Source of the DNA: Bacteroidia bacterium
GTDB taxonomy: Bacteria; Bacteroidota; Bacteroidia; B-17B0; Aurantibacillaceae
DNA: 36,701 nucleotides
Assembly: GCA_026415195.1 (NCBI GenBank)
Contig: JAOAHO010000029.1
Span: 1-36,701, forward strand
Direction of reading: 5' to 3'
Part shown: positions 16,418-23,570 of the stretch, in pieces
Layout of the letters: each line of letters opens with the position of its first letter
How positions within the stretch are numbered: the stretch's first letter is position 1
Notes under the pieces: generated by a model
Databases searched by the model: none
What the model was told of the DNA's origin: nothing
Seen by the model: the letters and a program-made list of their open reading frames with translations, nothing else
Made by a program: the position numbers and the translations under genes

Positions 16418-16838
16418 TACGCCTTATTTCTTCAGGTATATTTTTCAACCAGCGATCCGTTAACGCCTTATCTTCTATAATACAATGTTCTTCGGCCTTG
16501 CCAAACCAACGATATCGGTATCGTGCAACTAAATCATATATTGGATTTCTGCAACATGCCGGGATCCACTTCAAGGCCATAAGTTGAACCGAAAGCGATT
16601 TTTTTAAGTAAGGCCTGAGTTGGATCAGCACATCGGATTTTTTATATACCCTGTTATCCTTAATTAACCAAACACTTTCAGGATCCCCAATCCCGCAGGA
16701 TTGCAAAGAAGCAAAAAAAATGCCGGAGGGCTTTTTTTCATTTTTCACTATCCATCTGACAAAGCGATGGCAAAGCGCACACTCCCCGTCCACCAATACC
16801 ATCACCCGAACAGTTTTATCAGCGTCATCAGTTGCCAT
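16407..16838 (-). CDS. DCC-family thiol-disulfide oxidoreductase-like protein (DUF393)
   Basis: A 143-residue protein with the DxxCxxC motif near the N-terminus (VDGECALCHRFVRWIV; Cys20 and Cys23) and the family end YDLVARYRYRWFGKAEEHCI. DCC proteins resemble thioredoxins and are predicted, not proven in most cases, to act on thiols. It has no signal peptide and is probably cytoplasmic or membrane-associated. It is the last gene of a five-gene run, overlapping the upstream lipoprotein gene by 11 bases from ATG 16838 (ATG 16856 and ATG 16802 are other options). Its presence next to exported heme proteins could mean a redox helper role, but this is inference. Confidence 0.82.
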   Translation of the reverse strand: MATDDADKTVRVMVLVDGECALCHRFVRWIVKNEKKPSGIFFASLQSCGIGDPESVWLIKDNRVYKKSDVLIQLRPYLKKSLSVQLMALKWIPACCRNPIYDLVARYRYRWFGKAEEHCIIEDKALTDRWLKNIPEEIRRIIQ

Positions 16839-18285
16839 GAATGAAATAAGGATCAACGCTAAGTTCCACTTTTTTTCCCGATGGCTGTAGCGTCAATAGA
16901 TCAAACCAAGTGAGGTAGCCGTTTTTTCCGGTGCAGTTGGTGGTATGGTGCGGTGGATATGCAGCGCCCCCGATATTCCGTGATGCAGAAAAAATTTTTT
17001 TGGATTTATCCGAAACAAATATTCCGTGGCCTTGGGGAACATGATGTACTTTTTGAACCTGCTTGGTCTGCCCATCCACAATGGAAAGACATCCTTGTTG
17101 TCCGGGAAATGTGGTGTTATCATAAGGAGAACTGACGTAACACTTACCGGTTATATTAGACCAACTGAATGTTTGAGGATAGTCGGAAACGGGGATAATT
17201 TGCAGGGTATGTGTTTTTAAATTAAAAATTCTGATGTCGTCCGATTGCTGGCATGTAAGCCAAACCTCATCTTTATTCAAAGGATTTAAAGATGCTTCAT
17301 GAATATTAATTTGGTTATTGATTGAAGGAGGAAAACCCGGTTGTAGGGAAATGTCGTACTTAAATTGAAATGAGGTATCCAGCAAGGAAATAAAATTTCC
17401 TTTTTCGGCTGTTATGATGAGGGTGTCTTCGGTTTTGTTCAGGCAAATACCATGGGGTTCGGGCAGGGCAGGATAATAGTGCAGCAATTTGTGTTTTTCC
17501 AAATCCACGGCCGAGACGGCCCCTAGGGAAGTCCAGGCAACGGCATATCCCTTTTTCCCGTCGGATGAAATGCAAAATGTATTCCAGTCCTTCATATCGG
17601 TATTATTCCAACCGGCCGCTTTTGGCGACAATGGAATATCGGCCACATGGGCATTGTCGGATACCCTGAATTTCTGAACCACATTGGCATTCAAAAACAA
17701 AACATACCAGTATTTTTCGTCCGGAGACACCATCACATAATGGGGCGATTCCACAACCCCCTCTTCCCTGCCCACTTTTATATATCGAATCGGCTTGCCA
17801 TCATCGGCATTCAAAATCGTTACAACATCACATCCCTGATTTACCACATAAACTTTGTTTTTCACATTTGAACCGTAAATCCGGCCATGGGCATCAGGGG
17901 CGCCTTGTTCAATCCAATGGCGTATGATATTCACTTCTTCCCTCGATAAGGGGGGGTCATTTAAGGGCATTCGGGGTTCCTGCATCAAACCTAAATCCGG
18001 ATAAGAATTGATAAAATACATCAGATAAGAAAATTCCGGACTATAAGGAATAACGGGCATTCCGGCTGAGGTTCCGGAAAACAGCTTATCCCATGAACTT
18101 AAATCCAGGTTCCCGGCTGCCTGATAACTTTTACTGTCGTGACATCCGGAAGTGGCACAACGGGTAATTAAAATTCTCCCCACATCAAAAGGATATCCGT
18201 TCCAATCTTCTGGTTTCCCTTTGTCTTTTTTGCAAGATACTAAGGCCAAAATCAGAACAATCACTATGGATGCCTTACGATGCAT
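16828..18285 (-). CDS. Lipoprotein with c-type heme-like domain (CxxxxCH) and beta-propeller
   Basis: A 485-residue lipoprotein: signal peptide with lipobox LVSC (Cys18) followed by KKDKGK. Residues ~30-130 form a small c-type cytochrome-like domain with the variant heme site CATSGCH (Cys43, Cys48, His49), a possible distal ligand Met106 in PRMPLNDPP, and the end REEVNIIRHWIEQGAPD that is common to this domain. The rest, ~140-485, looks like a beta-propeller of YVTN type (KVYVVNQGCDVVTILNADDG, then PHYVMVSPDEKYWYVLFL, PHGICLNKTEDTLIITAEKG). The protein probably sits on the outer membrane. It overlaps the gene before by 22 bases. A CxxxxCH heme site is a known variant but heme binding is not proven here. 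Confidence 0.82.
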   Translation of the reverse strand: MHRKASIVIVLILALVSCKKDKGKPEDWNGYPFDVGRILITRCATSGCHDSKSYQAAGNLDLSSWDKLFSGTSAGMPVIPYSPEFSYLMYFINSYPDLGLMQEPRMPLNDPPLSREEVNIIRHWIEQGAPDAHGRIYGSNVKNKVYVVNQGCDVVTILNADDGKPIRYIKVGREEGVVESPHYVMVSPDEKYWYVLFLNANVVQKFRVSDNAHVADIPLSPKAAGWNNTDMKDWNTFCISSDGKKGYAVAWTSLGAVSAVDLEKHKLLHYYPALPEPHGICLNKTEDTLIITAEKGNFISLLDTSFQFKYDISLQPGFPPSINNQINIHEASLNPLNKDEVWLTCQQSDDIRIFNLKTHTLQIIPVSDYPQTFSWSNITGKCYVSSPYDNTTFPGQQGCLSIVDGQTKQVQKVHHVPQGHGIFVSDKSKKIFSASRNIGGAAYPPHHTTNCTGKNGYLTWFDLLTLQPSGKKVELSVDPYFIHGN

Positions 18286-20492
18286 GCACGATGATAAATA
18301 CCGCTTTCCGTTACTAAATTTAAAATATAAAAACCATCGGGCAGGAAATTGGTTTTGATATGATATTTTCCGTTTTGAAAAAGGTAATCAGGATTGAAAA
18401 TTTTTCCGTCAACACCGGTAAAATAAACTTTTGCATTGGGTTCGTCCAATTCCAGTAAAATTTCATCATGAGCCGGATTTGGAAAAATTTTAAAAAATTC
18501 TCTATTTGATTTATCTTCTTCCTTAATCCCAACAAAAGGAGAGAGGGATGAAAAAAAAGTTATTCCGCCTGCGGAATTTCCCACTAACAGATCTCTTTTT
18601 CCATCACCATTAATATCTTCATACCAAGGGGTGGAATAGGTACCTGTATAAACAAATGCAAAAGAAGAATCGATAAGCGTTGCCGAAGCCGTAACCATGG
18701 ATGGCATTTGGTAACGATAAATCTTACCGGTTGTATTTCCCGCCAGCATAAAAATTTGATTGTTTTCTTTCCAAATATAGGGGCAGGAATAACCGTTATT
18801 TCCGTAAACAAAATAATCTCCATCGGCTTCGGTTTGCGGAAAAGCATTAGGCACCTGGGAAAATGTGGGCATACCGGAGGTAGTAGTATTTTTAAAAAAT
18901 AAAAATTTTCCACTTATCAGCCCTAAAATAAGATCGGGTTTGTTGTCATTGTCATAATCAAATACAAAAGGTTGGTAATTTTGGTCGAAGCTGGATTGAA
19001 TGCCGAAGGGGTTCAGGTGAAGTTGGGAAAAATTACAGGGCATACCCGCCCCTGCAGTGTTTTCATACCAATGGATGATCCTTCCGCCCACGCTTAAAAT
19101 CAAATCATCATCGCCGTCTGTATCAATGTCGCCGGGACATACATAAATGCTTGTGCTGACTGTAGAGGAAAAAGCTGTGGCCAGGTTGAGAAAATTGGAT
19201 GACACAAGACTGAAAACAGGGGCTGAAACCGAACCGACGTTACGATAATAATGTATATAAGGTACTCTAATCCCATTCGAATATGTGCCGTGGGTTCCTA
19301 TCAAGAGGTCTTTCTTTCCGTCGGCATCAAGGTCGATCAAGACAGGCCGTGCCATAAAACCCGCATCCACCATTTGCGATTGTATGAAAGCTGAATCGGA
19401 AAATTGCCAATTCACGGTGGGGGTGGTTGAAATATTGTTGTATCTCCATACGCTCCATTTATTTTCAAACTCTGCAATGGAAGGAGTTACCAGAAGTTCT
19501 TTTTTACCGTCGCCGTTGATATCGGCCAGTGTACTTTTACATCCGGCAAACATTCTGAGCCTGCGTGTACTATTTTTTACAGGATAATTCGGAAACATAA
19601 CGGTAGTGTCGGTAATCAAAGGAGTGGAGACATTGCCTCCGTTGAGCAAAAACATGGCAGAATTACACCCGATATCGTGCAACAACAAATCAGGTGTGGA
19701 ATTTCCGTCATGGTCGTAAGCCACCAAAGCAGCACCGGCATGGCGTTTGGACAACAAACCATCACCACCTGACCGGCAGGCATTCAAACCGGCATAACAA
19801 TTGTATTCCGAAAATTTCCCCCAACAATAATCCCAATGCTGAAAAACCAATGAATCGGTATGATTGTATGTTTCTTTGCTGATATTCTTAAACGCATCCA
19901 AAAAATTTCCGGTGGGGCCAAATGACAGCAAATCCAAATCTCCGTCCCCATCCAGATCATAGATGGCAGGATAGCCAAATCCGGAAGCATAAATATTGGA
20001 AAGAAGGGTATTCGTTGGTCCCGCATAAATGGCCATGAGCATATTTTTCTCCAATTTCCACATAATCTCGCCGTTCTGATATCCCAGGTTTTTGAATGCC
20101 CTGATACCGGCCGTTACGCTTACAAATAAATCAGGCTTTCCATCGGAGTTGTAATCGGTGATGACGGCCCAATTTTGCGTGAGCGGAAACGACCTGCTCA
20201 GCCGGTAATCATATTCATATTTCGGTTGCGAAGCCGTGCCTTTGTTAAGGAAGCATTTATATGCCCCGAATTTATTCGGTCCGCCAAGTTCAAAAATGAC
20301 AAAATCTTTTTTTCCGTCCTGATTAAAATCACCATCATAAAAAAGGGACGAATTAAGGCCGCCGGCCGTGGAGTATTTTATTAATTGGCTATTATGAATG
20401 AACGTAAGTGTGTCGTAAGCAACGCCATACGTTTGCCCGAATAAATAAATAAGGTTCAACAAGAAAAGCAATACCCCTTGAATTCTGATCAT
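18264..20492 (-). CDS. Secreted FG-GAP/VCBS repeat protein with T9SS sorting domain
   Basis: A 742-residue exported protein. The signal peptide (MIRIQGVLLFLLNLIYLFGQ) is followed by about nine FG-GAP-type repeats with calcium-loop sequences such as DFNQDGKKDF, DYNSDGKPDL, DLDGDGDLDL, DINGDGKKEL, DIDTDGDDDL and DINGDGKRDL, which together form an integrin-like beta-propeller. The last ~75 residues, from FFKIFPNPAHDEILLEL to the end, are a type A T9SS sorting domain, so it is secreted or anchored at the cell surface. It starts at ATG 20492, overlapping the previous gene's stop by ATGA. No enzyme motif is seen; binding or scaffolding is likely. Confidence 0.85.
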   Translation of the reverse strand: MIRIQGVLLFLLNLIYLFGQTYGVAYDTLTFIHNSQLIKYSTAGGLNSSLFYDGDFNQDGKKDFVIFELGGPNKFGAYKCFLNKGTASQPKYEYDYRLSRSFPLTQNWAVITDYNSDGKPDLFVSVTAGIRAFKNLGYQNGEIMWKLEKNMLMAIYAGPTNTLLSNIYASGFGYPAIYDLDGDGDLDLLSFGPTGNFLDAFKNISKETYNHTDSLVFQHWDYCWGKFSEYNCYAGLNACRSGGDGLLSKRHAGAALVAYDHDGNSTPDLLLHDIGCNSAMFLLNGGNVSTPLITDTTVMFPNYPVKNSTRRLRMFAGCKSTLADINGDGKKELLVTPSIAEFENKWSVWRYNNISTTPTVNWQFSDSAFIQSQMVDAGFMARPVLIDLDADGKKDLLIGTHGTYSNGIRVPYIHYYRNVGSVSAPVFSLVSSNFLNLATAFSSTVSTSIYVCPGDIDTDGDDDLILSVGGRIIHWYENTAGAGMPCNFSQLHLNPFGIQSSFDQNYQPFVFDYDNDNKPDLILGLISGKFLFFKNTTTSGMPTFSQVPNAFPQTEADGDYFVYGNNGYSCPYIWKENNQIFMLAGNTTGKIYRYQMPSMVTASATLIDSSFAFVYTGTYSTPWYEDINGDGKRDLLVGNSAGGITFFSSLSPFVGIKEEDKSNREFFKIFPNPAHDEILLELDEPNAKVYFTGVDGKIFNPDYLFQNGKYHIKTNFLPDGFYILNLVTESGIYHRACIVRHP

Positions 20493-21880
20493 TTTTCATG
20501 GACAATTTTAATACGATATTGGGTACGATCTTTTTTTTGAAGAGAAAGAAAATAAATTCCGCCCGGCAGATCCGGAAAATCGACTGAAGTACCAAAAGGC
20601 GATGATTGAAAATTAAGATTAACAACCGTTGTGCCCAAAATATCATTGGCCCGGATTTGGCTTAATTCATCGGCATTCAAGGTGATGTGAAGCTTATCAT
20701 GAACAGGATTAGGAAAATAAGCGATATCGGATGGAATATTTTTCTGATTTTCCTTTACACTCATAAACGCGCTGTCTGCTTTAAGTATGAAAATTCCGTT
20801 TTTCATGTCGTTGGACAATATCAGGCCACTGGGAAAAAAAGGATATGATCCCCAATTCCCGTTATACCCGCTCATATATGCCCCACCCTGATGTGCCCCT
20901 CCCTGAGGGTAAGTATCAAAAAATCCTTTCAAAACAGGATTGGAGGGATTTGAAATGTCGTAGATCAAAGTTCCATCCTGATAACAAGATGCAATCAGGT
21001 AATTATTGCCTAATATAAAAGGATTATGCGCTATAAAACCACTGTAATTGTATGGTTTTAAGTAGTTTAATACTTGAATATTTGAAAGGTTACTGACATC
21101 CGTTATTTTAATGCTAAGCCCGGCAGGGACTTCATCCATAAATACCAATGTTTTGCCGTCTTTCGTCAGCGCGCTGCTGTGATTATAGCCGTTATCCAAA
21201 TAGCTGGTGAATGAACCCAATTGAAAAAACTTATTTAAAAGCGTGTCATACTTATAAACAAATAGCCCCTGAAATCCGGCAGAAGCATAAACTGTATCGT
21301 TCCTTACAAACATGTCGTGTACATAGTTAATGGAGGGATAATCATCACTTAACCAACGTAGGAATTGTGGATTTTTAGGATCAGGATGTAAATTAAATAC
21401 TCCCATATTTCTTAGTGTACCGGTATTGTCAGTGGGGCCGCCCACATACAAGTAATGACCGTCCACCCAAAGAGTATGGCCTTTGCGCAAAACTCCCAAA
21501 TGGGGGGATGCAATCACATGCACGGAGTCGGGCAAATAGGACATATCCACAATTTGAAAAGTGTTCAAATAATCATCGCTGATGATATAACAATAGTGTT
21601 TGTAATTTTTGACTTCCCTCCAGGTGTTGATGGGAATACCAATGACAGAGTCGGCTATATAAGCATTCTGCGGGTTAGTGATATCCACAAACCATGTTCC
21701 TTTTTTAGAGGTAGAAATGGCATATTCCCTGTTTTTAACGGGATCATACCATCCCCAGCAACCGGCAAAATAAGTATCAGGCTTCAGGTGCTTTATCAAT
21801 TGTACTTTCCAGTAAGGAAACACCTGTGCATGTATGTTTAGAAAAAAAAAAGTCAGAAGGAAAGAGAAAACTTTGAACAT
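20489..21880 (-). CDS. Choice-of-anchor B family (LVIVD repeat) secreted protein with T9SS sorting domain
   Basis: A 463-residue exported protein. After the signal peptide (MFKVFSFLLTFFFLNIHAQ) come LVIVD-like beta-propeller blades: GTWFVDITNPQNAYIADSVI, FQIVDMSYLPDSVHVI, GLFVYKYDTLLNKFFQLG, IKITDVSNLSNIQVL and LIYDISNPSNPVLKGF. This fits the 'choice-of-anchor B' type. The last ~75 residues (SDIAYFPNPVHDKLHITL onward) form a T9SS type A sorting domain. It begins one base after the monooxygenase-like gene ends and shares an ATGA overlap with the next. No catalytic residues are recognised. The role is unknown, but it is clearly part of the same expression unit. Confidence 0.85.
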   Translation of the reverse strand: MFKVFSFLLTFFFLNIHAQVFPYWKVQLIKHLKPDTYFAGCWGWYDPVKNREYAISTSKKGTWFVDITNPQNAYIADSVIGIPINTWREVKNYKHYCYIISDDYLNTFQIVDMSYLPDSVHVIASPHLGVLRKGHTLWVDGHYLYVGGPTDNTGTLRNMGVFNLHPDPKNPQFLRWLSDDYPSINYVHDMFVRNDTVYASAGFQGLFVYKYDTLLNKFFQLGSFTSYLDNGYNHSSALTKDGKTLVFMDEVPAGLSIKITDVSNLSNIQVLNYLKPYNYSGFIAHNPFILGNNYLIASCYQDGTLIYDISNPSNPVLKGFFDTYPQGGAHQGGAYMSGYNGNWGSYPFFPSGLILSNDMKNGIFILKADSAFMSVKENQKNIPSDIAYFPNPVHDKLHITLNADELSQIRANDILGTTVVNLNFQSSPFGTSVDFPDLPGGIYFLSLQKKDRTQYRIKIVHEK

Positions 21881-21881
21881 A

Positions 21882-23432
21882 CTACTCCTTGATGAACTTG
21901 TGTGTTTTAACTTGGTTATTGGTTCTGAATTGAATAAAATAAATTCCGTTTTCCCATTCCGTTACATTTATGGGAACAATGGTATTGTTCCTATCAAGTA
22001 AAATTTGAGTTTTCAACTTACCCATAATATCATAAACAAAAACTGATGCATCGGAGTTTAAATCTCTTTCAATAAACACCAATTCTTTGGCAGGGTTAGG
22101 ATAAATTTTAACCGATGAAGTCTGATTGCGTGAAGCATTTATTTCATTTACGGATACGGTAATCAAACTGTCAATATTGATATTTTCATCTCCGTTTTGA
22201 TAAAAAGTCAGGTAAAACGAGTCGAAAAGCATTTCATCGGTTGTGGCTTCACCGGATGTAACCAACTGTGGAGGGTTGTTCGGATTATTGGGGTTTGAAG
22301 AGGTATTATCATAGGTATGTGAAGCAACCCATTTGTATCCTGCGGGAACTTTCTTCATTTTTTTAAAAGTATAAAATCCCTGCCAATGGAAATCCCATCT
22401 GTTTATTCGAATCAGTTTGACGGTATCTGTTCCGCTAAATGCATAATTAACCAGGTTTTTACATAAAAGATGCGAATGAGGGAAAGTACCAAAAACTGAT
22501 ACAGGAAATAGGAACTGACAATTTACAAATTGTCCGTTAGGTTGACACTTATTTGTATATGTGATTATGGTATTAGGTTGAATAGCCAGTTGCCAATTTT
22601 GAAGGAGTGGTACAACATACATTACCCGCACATTAGTTTCATTTACGGGGTAAAAGTAAAATCTTACCTGAGTGGAGTCCCACTGACCAAAGCTGCCGGC
22701 GGGATAATGCATTTGAAAGATTATTTTGGAATTTTTTGGGAGAAGCATTCCCATTTTATGTTGACCTGTGGATGGGAAAACAACAGGTCCCTGACCGGGA
22801 ACATACCCCCCTAAACCAATTTTACCCGAAGATGTACAATTAGGATAGATCCCCGGAGGCATTTGTTGTGATGTATCGGCTCCAAGCAATACGTGGTGAA
22901 CGATTGATTTGTTACCGGGAACAATTTCAAAAGCTTTAATATATCTATCCTGGCTTAAGCCGGTAGCAACTGAAATACACACATATTGATCCTGGGTTGA
23001 AGCAGAACTGGTTAAGGGAGGAATTTTAACTATAAGGTCGGGAGTTCCCTGAAGCTGGTAACCACCGGAGAATGTGGGCGTAGGGGGTGCAAGGTTTAAA
23101 TTTCCACTTGGAGCGCCCTGTTGTATCCAACTAATGATTTTATTTTTTTCTGAAAGTGTAAGGATTCGTTCTCCTACAAAACGGGAATATGTTGTGTCCG
23201 GGGGCCAAGGCGGCATAATATTGTTCTGTACATCATATAAAATAGAGCTTTTATGAGCAAAAACAGAGGTATAAGATGTCAGGGCAAAAGGTGCAATTCC
23301 CCCCTGATAATGACAATAGGCGCATTTTGCATTAATGATCGGTGCAATGTCATCTGCATACGTAAGGGTTTGTCCCCTGAGTATTCCGATTGAAAAAAAG
23401 ATTATAATGACTATATTTTTTTTCATACGCAT
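21882..23432 (-). CDS. Secreted fusion of c-type heme domain and PHM-like copper monooxygenase, T9SS sorted
   Basis: A 516-residue exported protein. After a signal peptide, residues ~25-110 carry a c-type heme site CAYCH (37-41), a possible distal Met in NNIMPPWPP, and the IISWIQQGAP end. Residues ~130-415 resemble the copper type II ascorbate-dependent monooxygenase fold of peptidylglycine alpha-hydroxylating monooxygenase. The pattern of copper ligands is complete: His179-His180 (SIVHHVLLG) and His242 (FQMHYPAG) for one site, His319-x-His321 (FPHSHLLCK) and Met401 (TTDEMLFDSF) for the other. Residues ~441-516 (KIYPNPAKELVFIER) are a T9SS sorting domain. The substrate is unknown. It heads the operon; ATG 23432 or 23426 is the start. 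Confidence 0.86.
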   Translation of the reverse strand: MRMKKNIVIIIFFSIGILRGQTLTYADDIAPIINAKCAYCHYQGGIAPFALTSYTSVFAHKSSILYDVQNNIMPPWPPDTTYSRFVGERILTLSEKNKIISWIQQGAPSGNLNLAPPTPTFSGGYQLQGTPDLIVKIPPLTSSASTQDQYVCISVATGLSQDRYIKAFEIVPGNKSIVHHVLLGADTSQQMPPGIYPNCTSSGKIGLGGYVPGQGPVVFPSTGQHKMGMLLPKNSKIIFQMHYPAGSFGQWDSTQVRFYFYPVNETNVRVMYVVPLLQNWQLAIQPNTIITYTNKCQPNGQFVNCQFLFPVSVFGTFPHSHLLCKNLVNYAFSGTDTVKLIRINRWDFHWQGFYTFKKMKKVPAGYKWVASHTYDNTSSNPNNPNNPPQLVTSGEATTDEMLFDSFYLTFYQNGDENINIDSLITVSVNEINASRNQTSSVKIYPNPAKELVFIERDLNSDASVFVYDIMGKLKTQILLDRNNTIVPINVTEWENGIYFIQFRTNNQVKTHKFIKE

Positions 23433-23436
23433 TTTG

Positions 23437-23467
23437 TAAAGATATGAAAAATATAAAATACTGCAAA
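23437..23467 (-). promoter_or_regulatory. Promoter of the heme/copper T9SS operon
   Basis: On the minus strand TTTG (23467-23464) and TATCTTTA (23444-23437) are separated by 19 bases, the textbook spacing of the Bacteroidota TTTG/TAnnTTTG promoter. The -7 box ends 4 bases before ATG 23432 and 10 before ATG 23426, so the mRNA leader is at most a few bases long. Confidence 0.65.
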
Positions 23468-23523
23468 TCCATCATCTTTTTTTTTCGGCAAATCAAAATT
23501 GACGGGCTTTTGTTGAAACTTAA

Positions 23524-23538
23524 ACAATAATTTATTGT
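23524..23538. promoter_or_regulatory. 15-base dyad in the divergent region, possible operator
   Basis: ACAATAA and TTATTGT flank a single central T, a perfect seven-base inverted repeat. It covers the TTG -33 box (23535-23537) of the plus-strand promoter and lies between two divergent transcription units. It could be a regulator site, though an A/T-rich region can yield such dyads by chance. Confidence 0.3.
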
Positions 23539-23565
23539 GAATTATTTACTTAATGATAATTTTTG
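23535..23565 (+). promoter_or_regulatory. Promoter of the GH3/beta-lactamase-fold gene
   Basis: TTG (23535-23537) and TAATTTTTG (23557-23565) are 19 bases apart. The -7 box has one extra base compared with TAnnTTTG. It ends one base before an ATG (23567, wrong frame) and five before TTG 23571, so transcription would begin at or beyond the start codon. Confidence 0.45.
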
Positions 23566-23570
23566 CATGA

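Noticed and set aside
18264-20492. Secreted calcium-dependent enzyme
   Set aside because: Only repeated calcium-loop FG-GAP blades and a sorting domain are seen; no catalytic motif.
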